Source: Bacillota bacterium
GTDB lineage: Bacteria; Bacillota; Clostridia; Acetivibrionales; DTU013
Assembly: GCA_023411715.1 (NCBI GenBank)
Contig: JAEYOM010000076.1
Coordinates: 1-64,000 of the forward strand
Direction of reading: 5' to 3'
DNA: 64,000 nucleotides
Shown here: piece after piece, positions 1-7,337 of the stretch
Layout of the letters: each line of letters starts with the position of its first letter
Numbering within the stretch: the first letter of the stretch is position 1
Position numbers and translations under genes: made by a program
The notes under the pieces: model-generated
Told to the model about the DNA's origin: nothing
The model's input: only the letters and a program-made list of their open reading frames with translations
The model's database searches: none

Positions 1-323
1 CGCTCGAGCGCCTGAGAGAGCTAATCGACGATGAGGATCCCGAATTTTCCGAGCTTAAGGAACTGTATGAAAAGCAGGAGCTATTCACAATGGAGGGAGA
101 AAAATATAAGAAGCTGTATGCCGGTACAAAACCCGAAGACCTGCTGGACTGGTACCAGAGGAAAAACCTTTATTTCATGTGCACCAAAAAGCACGATAAG
201 CTCCTATTCAGCCCGAAACTTACCGACGCGGTAATAGACTGCTTCCAGCAGCTCGTGCCCTTCTACAGATTTCTCTGGAGAATAAAATCGGAGGGAGAGG
301 CTAAAGAACAAACAAATAGATAA
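1..323 (+). CDS. DUF2461-like protein, C-terminal part (partial)
   Basis: The reading frame is open from the first base of the window and ends at TAG 321-323, so only about the last 106 residues are present. The C-terminal pattern WYQRKNLYF ... LLFSPKLTD ... FQQLVPFYRFLW resembles the end of the DUF2461 (TIGR02453) family, where a strand with 'LFSPEL' is followed by a helix ending in 'FYxFL'. The function of this family is unknown. The next gene starts 59 bases downstream on the same strand. The family call rests on a short tail only, so it is moderate. Confidence 0.55.
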   Translation, partial: LERLRELIDDEDPEFSELKELYEKQELFTMEGEKYKKLYAGTKPEDLLDWYQRKNLYFMCTKKHDKLLFSPKLTDAVIDCFQQLVPFYRFLWRIKSEGEAKEQTNR

Positions 324-381
324 AATACTCGTATATATGATAAAATCAAAAATTTATATGTTAAAAAAAAGGAGAAGTATC

Positions 382-807
382 ATGGGTAAGCTGAAAAATG
401 AGTTCCTTACTGAAAAGGAAATAATATTCATGGGATACTCGAGTCGCAACCCGCAATTTAGCCGTTCGATCTACAATGCAATGACAAACGCCGGTTACAA
501 AGTCTACCCGGTAAACACCAGACAGGGCGGTAAATATGATATTAAGGTTTACGGCGGTCTGAGTGAATTGCCGAAAATTCCGTCCACCGCTTATGTTCTG
601 ATGAATAACAAAAACGCGGGGGAGGCTGTCAGACAGCTGAAAGACTACGGCGTCAAAAAGATACTGTTCCATATAGGGAAAACCACAGACAAGGCGCTGT
701 TTGACGATTGTACCGCCGCCGGCATCGAGACGGCAGTTGCCTGCCCGATGATGATCTTCGGCTCAGGTATTCATAAATTGCATGCTTTCTTTGCAGGAGT
801 AAAATAA
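382..807 (+). CDS. CoA-binding domain protein (YccU-like)
   Basis: Protein of 141 residues with one Rossmann-type CoA-binding domain: an N-terminal strand IIFMGYSSRN, then AGYKVYPVNT, a middle YGGLSELP, and a C-terminal end VACPMMIFG. These are the landmarks of the YccU/CoA_binding_2 family, which binds CoA in vitro but has no assigned reaction. ATG 382 was chosen over an upstream in-frame ATG at 337 because GGAG at 371-374 lies 7 bases in front of it. Only 15 bases separate it from the Rnf fusion gene, so the two are probably co-transcribed. Confidence 0.8.
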   Translation: MGKLKNEFLTEKEIIFMGYSSRNPQFSRSIYNAMTNAGYKVYPVNTRQGGKYDIKVYGGLSELPKIPSTAYVLMNNKNAGEAVRQLKDYGVKKILFHIGKTTDKALFDDCTAAGIETAVACPMMIFGSGIHKLHAFFAGVK

Positions 808-822
808 CTGGAGTATTGCAAA

Positions 823-2811
823 ATGACTGATATATATCCTTTAATTCGTGTACGCTGGTCTAATGAACATATTATGGCGGCATTGTTTGCCGTACTGCTG
901 TTGTACATTCTGCCTGTCTGGATCGATAATCCGGGCGATATTCCGGCATTTTTGGCAGTATTGGCATTTTCGCTGCTGCTTGATGCAGTTTGCGGTTTTC
1001 TGAGATATAAAAGACCGGTTTGTTCCGTATCCGCCGCTGTAACAGCAGGCATACTCCATGTGCTTACGCCCGGGATCCCTCTTTGGGGCAGGCTGATCGG
1101 AGTTTTTGCAGCCATAATCATAGGTAAACAGTTATGGGGTGGAACGGGCAAAAACACCATGAATCCAGCCATGCTCGGGTATCTTGTGATATGCATAATG
1201 TTCACGGCAGATACCGCGCCCGTTGAAACAACTGCTTTACTGATTCCGGCACTGATACTGTCCGTGCCTTTCATACTGTTCAGACCTTTTGCCGCTATAG
1301 GTTATTTCGCCGGTATAATAGCCGCCTGGTTGACCGGCGGTATTGCGGAGGTCGCGCCGATAGCCGCAAGCTGCATCTTCTTAGGCAGTATAGTGCTTAC
1401 AGATCCCGTTACTGTCACACCTATGAAGTCATTAGGACTGGCCGGAGGCTTTGCCGCGGCGTTTCTGCCCTTATTCACCGCAAGACCCGCGATGTTCTTT
1501 GCTCTGGCTGTTTTGATATTCAACCTGACTTCATACCTGGCCGGAGAGTTTTTAAGCAAACCCCATGAGAAACGAAGCTATTCCGGTATTACAATGAAGC
1601 ATCCATATAGAGGCGTTGATTACAGCAGCCCAGCAATAGACCTGTCCGGATATGGGAAGACATGTGATACCGAAGTGTGCGCCACGTCGAAACCTGCCGG
1701 CGCCGGACCGGTAAATGCGGATAAGGCAATCAATACGGATAAGACGGTCGATGCGGATAAGGCAACCAATACGGATAAGACGGTCGATGCGGATAAGACA
1801 GTCGATGCGGACAAGGCAATCAATACGGATAAGACGGTCAATACGGATAAGACCGGCATAAAGTCCGCCGATAACACCTCTTTGGATGACGCGAAATTCA
1901 CTCCCGATTTCATCTTGGAACGCATAAAGCGCAACGAAGTTTACGGAATGGGAGGGGGAGCGTTCCCTGTTGCCGGGAAGATAGCCGAAGTCATTTCTTC
2001 CGGCTCTGAAAAGAAATTTCTTGTAGTAAACGCCGTAGAGTGCGATCCCGGGCTCATACATGACAAATGGATACTGAAAAACCGTATGGATGACGTATTC
2101 AAAGGAATCGAGCTTATCTCGCGATGCATCGGATTCGATAAGAAATTTATTGCAGTTAAGGATGGAATGAAAATAGCATGCCCCGGTGATATCAACATAT
2201 CCTGGGTCAAGGATTATTATCCCGCTGGTTATGAAAAATTATTGATACGGAGCGTACTTGGGATCGGTGTTCCCGACGGTTCCGTCCCGTCAAGGCTGGG
2301 CATACTCGTTATAAATGTACAAACACTGCTTGCGGTTTACGAAGCGGTGACCATGAATATTAAAGCCGACAATAAATATATCACTGTATCCGACCTTAAA
2401 AGCGGCACTGCAAAGACGGTCAGGGTAAGCTTAGGCGCACGCGTGACCAATGCGGCCGAAAGCATCTATCCCGGAAGCCAACCTGTTTTTACCGGCGGAG
2501 GCATTATGCAGTCGCACATGGCTGATGAAAGTGATCTGATTGAAAAGAATACTAATTTCATAACAATTTCCTCCATGCCAAAATATAAAGATTCCCCCTT
2601 CTGCTCTAACTGCGGTTCCTGCAGGGCTAACTGCCCTAAAGGCCTCGCAGTCAACCGTATAGCTGAATTGACGGATCTCGGAAAATTTGATGAAACAAAG
2701 AGGTATAGGCCGGAGAATTGTATCAGCTGCGGTTTGTGCAGTTACGTCTGCCTTGCCGGAAAAAACCTCTCGGCTAAAGTAGCGGAGGCGAAGGAGAAAG
2801 TATTGCTATAA
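823..2811 (+). CDS. RnfD-like membrane domain fused to RnfC-like electron-transfer domain
   Basis: 662 residues. Residues about 10-245 form 8-10 membrane helices of the NqrB/RnfD family, with conserved NTMNPAMLGY and TDPVTVTP. Residues 298-345 are a linker of eight 6-residue repeats (NTDKTV/DADKAI). Residues about 355-590 match RnfC: GMGGGAFPVAGK (FMN/NADH loop) and NAVECDPG. Two 4Fe-4S motifs follow, Cys594/597/600/604 and Cys633/636/639/643. In classical Rnf complexes C and D are separate subunits. The N-terminal half is shorter than RnfD and I see no SGAT-type threonine for covalent FMN. No rnfA, B, E or G lies beside it. Likely role: membrane-bound electron transfer; partners unknown. Start at ATG 823. 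Confidence 0.85.
   Translation: MTDIYPLIRVRWSNEHIMAALFAVLLLYILPVWIDNPGDIPAFLAVLAFSLLLDAVCGFLRYKRPVCSVSAAVTAGILHVLTPGIPLWGRLIGVFAAIIIGKQLWGGTGKNTMNPAMLGYLVICIMFTADTAPVETTALLIPALILSVPFILFRPFAAIGYFAGIIAAWLTGGIAEVAPIAASCIFLGSIVLTDPVTVTPMKSLGLAGGFAAAFLPLFTARPAMFFALAVLIFNLTSYLAGEFLSKPHEKRSYSGITMKHPYRGVDYSSPAIDLSGYGKTCDTEVCATSKPAGAGPVNADKAINTDKTVDADKATNTDKTVDADKTVDADKAINTDKTVNTDKTGIKSADNTSLDDAKFTPDFILERIKRNEVYGMGGGAFPVAGKIAEVISSGSEKKFLVVNAVECDPGLIHDKWILKNRMDDVFKGIELISRCIGFDKKFIAVKDGMKIACPGDINISWVKDYYPAGYEKLLIRSVLGIGVPDGSVPSRLGILVINVQTLLAVYEAVTMNIKADNKYITVSDLKSGTAKTVRVSLGARVTNAAESIYPGSQPVFTGGGIMQSHMADESDLIEKNTNFITISSMPKYKDSPFCSNCGSCRANCPKGLAVNRIAELTDLGKFDETKRYRPENCISCGLCSYVCLAGKNLSAKVAEAKEKVLL
1714..1857 (+). 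repeat. In-frame 18-bp tandem repeat in the RnfD-RnfC linker
   Basis: Eight copies of an 18-base unit encode NADKAI, NTDKTV, DADKAT, NTDKTV, DADKTV, DADKAI, NTDKTV and NTDKTG. Copies differ by a few bases, and the same unit types recur out of order, which suggests repeated duplication. The repeat makes a charged, flexible tether between the membrane and soluble halves. Confidence 0.9.
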
Positions 2812-2940
2812 TCATTTATTAGCTGGCAACTATCGCTTTTAAAGCATTATAATCAGACTGTACAGGATATCGTGTACACGCGGCTTCCGGAGCTGACTCT
2901 TTTGAAGAAAGGAGTGATCTGAGTTGAAGATTGAAAAGGA

Positions 2941-2964
2941 GGTGGCCATCGACTGATGGCCGCC
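2941..2964 (+). promoter_or_regulatory. Hairpin upstream of a terminator (possible attenuator arm)
   Basis: GGTGGCCATC and GATGGCCGCC form a 10-bp stem with one G-U pair and a 4-base loop. The 3' arm (TGGCCGCC) is also complementary to GGGCGGCC at 2994-3001 inside the following terminator, so the two structures could be mutually exclusive. Tiny ORFs overlap it: TTG at about 2923 behind AAAGGAG, ending in TGA that overlaps ATG 2956. No gene has been assigned here. Confidence 0.45.
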
Positions 2965-2966
2965 AG

Positions 2967-3007
2967 AAAGGGGTTCGCCAGGCTTTTTTAGCCGGGCGGC
3001 CCTTTTT
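2967..3007 (+). terminator. Intrinsic terminator after the Rnf fusion gene
   Basis: AAAGGGG pairs with GGCCCTTT, inside which GCC-A-GGCT pairs with AGCC-G-GGC, followed by TTTTTATTTTA. It lies 156 bases after the Rnf fusion stop. It may end that operon or a short leader/small RNA that carries the preceding hairpin. Confidence 0.7.
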
Positions 3008-3268
3008 ATTTTATAGAGCGCTTCAAAGTTGCTGCGCTGCATAATAATGTAGATTGGAGTCAGCGCTAGAATATTTGCAATAAAGTTAAATACGAGACTG
3101 TAGTTATGTTAAGGCGTCCAGATTATTATAAGTTTGCTCTATACCGTTAAATTCTGGCTTTTATTTTCGAACGACCATTAACTATAATGAGAAAAGTGTG
3201 ATACCACAATTTTGAAACTTATGTTTAAAAAGCAGGCTGAAAAAACGATTGAAAGAGAGTGAGATTCA
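3008..3268. other. AT-rich spacer, no gene seen
   Basis: Between the terminator and the ATP-grasp gene I see no ORF with a ribosome binding site and no clear structured RNA. It presumably holds the promoter for the ATP-grasp/aminomutase pair, but no consensus promoter stands out. Confidence 0.5.
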
Positions 3269-4309
3269 ATGGAAAAAGAAAGCGCGCCTCCCCGATTAAA
3301 CCTGGGCATCGCATACAACCTTAAAAAAGGCATAGCTTCTGATGTTGAAGACATCGAAGCCGAGTATGATTCATTTGAAACAATAACAGCCATCAAGGAC
3401 GCGTTCGAAGCTGCCGGAACAAACGTGGTTCTGTTGGAAGCCGACGCTGATTTCGTAAATAAATTAAAGAAATATCCGGTCGATATCGTATTCAATATAG
3501 CAGAAGGTACATCCGGAAGGGGAAGAGAGGCTCAGGTGCCTGCCATACTGAACTTTCTTAGCATCCCTTATTCCGGCTCCGATGAAACAACATTATGCAT
3601 TGCGTTGGATAAAGCACTAACAAAAAGGTATCTTTCAACCTTCGGCATTAAAACGCCATCTTATCAACTGATCAGGGATTCCGGTTTTTCACTTGATCCA
3701 TCCCTTGTTTTCCCGCTCATCGTAAAACCTAACTCAGAAGGATCCAGCAAAGGAATTTCGGACCTTGCTATCGTTGATGACGAGCAGCAGCTGCATTCAT
3801 TGGTCGAAAAGAACTTCAGAATGTACAGCCAGACTATGCTGATCGAGGAGTATGTCAAAGGTCGTGAATTTACGGTAGGAGTCCTTGGCAACGGCAAAGA
3901 TATTAGAGTTTTCGAACCGCTTGAGATATGCTACCTGAGAGAAGGCAGGGAAAACAGAATATATAGCTACAATGTCAAAAGGAATTTCAAAAAATACATA
4001 GAATACAGTTGTCCGCCGCTTCTTCCCGGCGAAACGATCAGGAAAATGAAGGACATTACCTCGGAAATCTATAACGCGTTGGAGTGCAGGGATTTTTCAA
4101 GGATCGATTTCAGACTGTCGGAAGAAGGCCAGATCTACTTTATCGAAATCAATCCACTTCCGGGAATGGCCCCCGGATACAGCGATTACCCAATGATGGC
4201 CGAATTCTGCGGTATGGATTATCAGACCCTGGTACTAAGCGTATTGAATAGTGCTCTAAAAAGATACGGACTGAATAAGGTCGCTTTGAATCGAGGCGGA
4301 CAATTTTGA
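3269..4309 (+). CDS. D-Ala-D-Ala ligase-like ATP-grasp ligase
   Basis: 346 residues. Landmarks of the D-alanine-D-alanine ligase superfamily are VFNIAEG, the segment GREAQVPAILNFL then PYSGSD, VKPNSEGSSKGI (ATP-binding loop), LIEEYVKGREFTVG, and the metal-binding end FIEINPLPGM. These enzymes join two amino acids or similar molecules through an acyl-phosphate. The stop overlaps the start of the lysine 2,3-aminomutase gene by 4 bases, so the two are translationally coupled. This argues against a housekeeping Ddl role and suggests that it ligates a beta-amino acid such as beta-lysine. That substrate is inference. The ribosome binding site (GAGAGTGAG) is moderate. Confidence 0.8.
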   Translation: MEKESAPPRLNLGIAYNLKKGIASDVEDIEAEYDSFETITAIKDAFEAAGTNVVLLEADADFVNKLKKYPVDIVFNIAEGTSGRGREAQVPAILNFLSIPYSGSDETTLCIALDKALTKRYLSTFGIKTPSYQLIRDSGFSLDPSLVFPLIVKPNSEGSSKGISDLAIVDDEQQLHSLVEKNFRMYSQTMLIEEYVKGREFTVGVLGNGKDIRVFEPLEICYLREGRENRIYSYNVKRNFKKYIEYSCPPLLPGETIRKMKDITSEIYNALECRDFSRIDFRLSEEGQIYFIEINPLPGMAPGYSDYPMMAEFCGMDYQTLVLSVLNSALKRYGLNKVALNRGGQF

Positions 4310-5421
4310 ATAACTACAGAAATGCTAAGCGGTGGAGAAATATATCTATTGAGCAGTGGAATGATTGGAAATGGCAGGTCAGAAACAGGATTACTTCCTG
4401 TGAACAATTGGCTGGAATAATACATTTGAAGGATAATGAGAGGGAGGAGATCAACCGGTGTCTTGAGCGTTTCAGGATGGCCATCACACCCTATTATGCA
4501 TCGCTGATAGATCCGGACGATCCCGTAAGCCCTATCAGGAAGCAGTCCGTACCGACAATAGATGAACTGCAGATCGACGGCTGTGATATGGTAGACCCTT
4601 TAAGTGAAGAGAAATTCTCGCCGGTAGAAGGGATAGTACACCGTTATCCTGACAGAGTACTTTTCATGCTGACTCATAAATGTTCGATGTACTGCAGGCA
4701 CTGCACGAGAAGAAGGGTAGTGGGCTGCGAGGATTATTCGATAACAAAGGATAAGCTTAATAAAGCTATAAAATATATAGAGAATACCCCCGACGTCAGG
4801 GATGTGCTTTTATCCGGCGGAGATCCCTTCATTTTGTCGGATGAAAAGCTTGAAGAAATCATACAGCGTTTGCGGAGGATACCTCATGTTGAAATAATTC
4901 GTATCGGCACGCGTACTCCTGTTGTTTTGCCCATGCGTATAACTGACGAGCTTCTCAGTATGCTTGGAAAATATCATCCTGTATGGATCAATACGCATTT
5001 CAACCATCCTGACGAAATAACTCCCGAATCTGCCGCAGCCTGCGAACGTATTGCCAACGCCGGCATACCGCTTGGCAATCAAAGCGTTCTGCTGCGCGGA
5101 GTAAATGATAATGCCGATATACTGAAAGATTTATTCAAAAAGCTGGTCAAAATAAGAGTAAGACCTTACTATCTTTACCAGTGTGACGTAGCGCAGGGAC
5201 TCGGACATTTCAGAACTCCTGTCGCTCAGGGGATTGAGATCATGAAAAATATTAGAGGTTATATTTCGGGTTATGCCGTACCGACCTTCGTGATCGACGC
5301 GCCCGGCGGGGGAGGGAAGACGCCGATCAGCCCTGAATATCTGGTAAGCCTCGATGACAGGCAGGCAGTCCTGAGAAATTATCTGGGCGATATTTATACA
5401 TATCCGAATCCTATGCGTTAA
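4306..5421 (+). CDS. kamA: Lysine 2,3-aminomutase-type radical SAM enzyme
   Basis: 371 residues. The radical SAM triad is Cys126/Cys130/Cys133 (CSMYCRHC). The PLP lysine is Lys338 in APGGGGK. Asp294 (CDVAQG) and Asp331 (VIDAPG) align, with an offset of one, with Asp293 and Asp330 of the Clostridium subterminale enzyme, which hold the substrate epsilon-amino group; glutamate aminomutases have Lys/Asn there. L-lysine to L-beta-lysine is therefore the best prediction. It is shorter than the 416-residue classical enzyme at its C-terminus. TTG 4306 is the start, overlapping the stop of the ATP-grasp gene. No ablB-like acetyltransferase and no lysine-fermentation genes lie nearby. Confidence 0.87.
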   Translation: MNNYRNAKRWRNISIEQWNDWKWQVRNRITSCEQLAGIIHLKDNEREEINRCLERFRMAITPYYASLIDPDDPVSPIRKQSVPTIDELQIDGCDMVDPLSEEKFSPVEGIVHRYPDRVLFMLTHKCSMYCRHCTRRRVVGCEDYSITKDKLNKAIKYIENTPDVRDVLLSGGDPFILSDEKLEEIIQRLRRIPHVEIIRIGTRTPVVLPMRITDELLSMLGKYHPVWINTHFNHPDEITPESAAACERIANAGIPLGNQSVLLRGVNDNADILKDLFKKLVKIRVRPYYLYQCDVAQGLGHFRTPVAQGIEIMKNIRGYISGYAVPTFVIDAPGGGGKTPISPEYLVSLDDRQAVLRNYLGDIYTYPNPMR

Positions 5422-5471
5422 AATAGAAATAATTGTTAGCGCCTTAATATTATAATCTGAAAGGGGATAGT

Positions 5472-5951
5472 ATGGAAAAAATAAAAACCAATGCAATGCG
5501 TGCGCTTGATAAAGCAGGAATAAAATACGATACACATACCTATGATGTCGTTGACGGCCAGATCGACGGGGTCTCCGTAGCAGGGAAGCTTGGTCAGCCC
5601 GTTGAAAAGGTTTATAAAACACTGGTCACACAGGGTCACAGCAGGAATTATATTGTGTTTGTAATACCTGTCGCTTGCGAACTTGATCTGAAAGCTGCGG
5701 CCAGATCGGTGGACGAGAAGTCCGTTGAAATGATCAAGGTGGCAGATATAAATAAGGTGACGGGTTACATTCGCGGCGGCTGCTCACCTATAGGAATGAA
5801 AAAGGATTATGTCACCGTACTGGACAGTTCCTGCGAGAAACTGGACACTATGATCTTCAGTGCAGGCAAGATCGGACATCAGATAGAAATGTCCCCGGCG
5901 GACCTGATCCGTTTGATAAAATGTAAAGTCGAAAGTATTTCAATGCAATAA
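5472..5951 (+). CDS. ybaK: Cys-tRNA(Pro)/amino-acyl-tRNA deacylase, YbaK/EbsC family
   Basis: 159 residues spanning the whole YbaK domain. The conserved lysine is in VYKTLV, and the family segments VIPVACELDLKAAA, GYIRGGCSPIG and FSAGKIGHQIE are present. In known members this protein hydrolyses mischarged Cys-tRNA(Pro) in trans. AAAGGGG lies just before ATG 5472. It follows the aminomutase by 50 bases and may share its transcript; no functional link is obvious. Confidence 0.88.
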   Translation: MEKIKTNAMRALDKAGIKYDTHTYDVVDGQIDGVSVAGKLGQPVEKVYKTLVTQGHSRNYIVFVIPVACELDLKAAARSVDEKSVEMIKVADINKVTGYIRGGCSPIGMKKDYVTVLDSSCEKLDTMIFSAGKIGHQIEMSPADLIRLIKCKVESISMQ

Positions 5952-5955
5952 TAAA

Positions 5956-5989
5956 ATAATTATTTTATTTGTATACATAAAATAATTAT
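5956..5989 (+). terminator. AT-rich hairpin after ybaK
   Basis: ATAATTATTTTAT pairs with ATAAAATAATTAT (13 bp) around an 8-base loop, directly after the ybaK stop. It is AT-only, so termination strength is uncertain. Confidence 0.5.
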
Positions 5990-6052
5990 ATGTAACTGTT
6001 TCATGGCAGGGGCATACTATAAATCAGGAGAATTGATAAGGAGGATTCATAT

Positions 6053-6385
6053 ATGACTGATTTTCCTGATAATAAAGGCAAGCCTATGGTATCACCTGCA
6101 GCAATTACAAATTTCCCTTGTGGCATCCCGATGCCAGCTTCCACGATGCCAGCTTCCACGATGCCGATGTCCACAATGCCAGCATCCATGGGTGATCCGC
6201 CGATTATGCCTTTTATGGGGTTCGATGGAGGATTTGACGGGGGTTTTGATGGTTTTATGCCTTTTGGCGAGTTTGGTGAATTTGATCAATTTGGACGTCG
6301 CCATATTTTCCATCACCATATTCATCGTCATCACCACTTTTTCCATTTCCCAATGGGCTTCGACGGCAGGCCGTTTGGCTTCTAA
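6053..6385 (+). CDS. His/Met-rich small protein of unknown function
   Basis: 110 residues with strongly biased composition. Residues 24-46 hold a repeat of (A/M)STMP; residues 57-68 hold GFDG/FDGG repeats; residues 84-98 contain nine histidines; there are twelve methionines and one cysteine (Cys23). A very good AAGGAGG lies 7 bases before ATG 6053, so translation is likely. I do not recognise a family. The His and Met clusters suggest binding of Ni, Cu or Zn, or a spore-coat-type structural role; both are inference. There is no signal peptide or membrane segment. A perfect 11-bp hairpin follows the stop. Confidence 0.7.
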   Translation: MTDFPDNKGKPMVSPAAITNFPCGIPMPASTMPASTMPMSTMPASMGDPPIMPFMGFDGGFDGGFDGFMPFGEFGEFDQFGRRHIFHHHIHRHHHFFHFPMGFDGRPFGF

Positions 6386-6393
6386 GCTAGCAT

Positions 6394-6421
6394 ATATGGC
6401 TTTGTTCAGACAAAGCCATAT
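6394..6421 (+). terminator. Hairpin after the His/Met-rich gene
   Basis: ATATGGCTTTG and CAAAGCCATAT form a perfect 11-bp stem with a 6-base loop, 9 bases after the stop codon. No T-run follows, so it may stabilise the mRNA end rather than terminate. Confidence 0.55.
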
Positions 6422-6568
6422 ACTACATATCATTTCGAAGTTAATATCATGAGTGTTTCGATACACTCAATTTTACGAATATAAGGATTAATCCCAAGAT
6501 AGAGGAGCGTTATTATCATTATTTTCTTGATATTGAGGAACTAAACCTGGGTATTGATTGGTTTATTG

Positions 6569-6596
6569 ATTACGCGAAATATAAATTTCGCGTAAT
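6569..6596. terminator. Palindromic hairpin between convergent genes
   Basis: ATTACGCGAAAT and ATTTCGCGTAAT form a perfect 12-bp stem with an ATAA loop. It lies 18 bases beyond the stop of the leftward HAD gene. There is no long T-run on either strand. Confidence 0.5.
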
Positions 6597-6613
6597 TAGA
6601 GGGAGCAAAAATT

Positions 6614-7318
6614 CTATTTTAATAGTTCAAGCAACTCATTTAGATCCTTTATATGTGAACATCCTTTTTCATCACATCTTAATTCTCCACGAATAATATG
6701 AATTCCTTGTATACCTAACGATTTTGCGGCTTCAACATTTACTAGCGAATCATCAATAAATATTGCTTCATTATGTCTTACGCCCAATTCTTCTAAAGCT
6801 TTACTGTACATTTTACTATCAGGTTTAAGTACACCGAGCTTTGATGAAATAATAAAGCTTGAAAAATAACTGCGAATCCCTGCATTTGTGAAAACGCGCT
6901 CCAGTGATGGCCAAGTATCAGAAATTAATCCCAACTTATAATGCTTTCCCAATTCCTGCAGGTTTTTTTGAACATCATCATAAAAGACAAACTTATCATC
7001 ATTAAATACAGTATCATATGCTAAACCTGAAATATCTATATCATTTTCATTCAGATTCAATTCACTTGACATAATGTGGTAGAATATCTTAAAGGCCTCA
7101 AACTCTTCAGCTTCGTTGTAAATCGAATGATTCCCGAGCAAATAGCGCAGTCCGATTTCAATTGCACGTCCGAAACTTGCTTTATTTTGCGCCTGTAATG
7201 CAACCGGGCTAATAAATTCATAGAAATTCGTCGGTATAAACCAGTTACCTGAGCGTGGATAATTAAGAGTGTATCCGGAATCAAAAAGAACAGCTTTTAT
7301 TTTTTCAGTATCAATCAT
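6614..7318 (-). CDS. HAD-superfamily hydrolase
   Basis: 234 residues. Motif I is LFDSGYTL, motif II is LGLISDTWPS, the motif III lysine lies in SKLGVLKPDSKMY, and motif IV is IFIDDSLVNVEAA. The second Asp of the usual DxDxT is replaced by Gly (DSGYT), as in some HAD enzymes that do not use the Asp acid/base, so a phosphatase reaction should not be assumed. The cap is the helical type. AGGAG precedes the ATG. It is the last gene of a three-gene leftward operon with the S51 peptidase and the cupin (gaps 19 and 12 bases). The region is more AT-rich than its surroundings. Confidence 0.8.
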   Translation of the reverse strand: MIDTEKIKAVLFDSGYTLNYPRSGNWFIPTNFYEFISPVALQAQNKASFGRAIEIGLRYLLGNHSIYNEAEEFEAFKIFYHIMSSELNLNENDIDISGLAYDTVFNDDKFVFYDDVQKNLQELGKHYKLGLISDTWPSLERVFTNAGIRSYFSSFIISSKLGVLKPDSKMYSKALEELGVRHNEAIFIDDSLVNVEAAKSLGIQGIHIIRGELRCDEKGCSHIKDLNELLELLK

Positions 7319-7337
7319 TTATACTCCTAGCTGAAGG

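Noticed and set aside
1552..2061. Long minus-strand ORF rich in LIRIDRLIRI repeats
   Set aside because: It is the antisense shadow of the 18-bp repeat in the Rnf fusion linker and has no ribosome binding site.
2956..2991. Eleven-codon ORF inside the hairpin/terminator region
   Set aside because: Too short to support as a gene; kept only as part of the attenuator observation.
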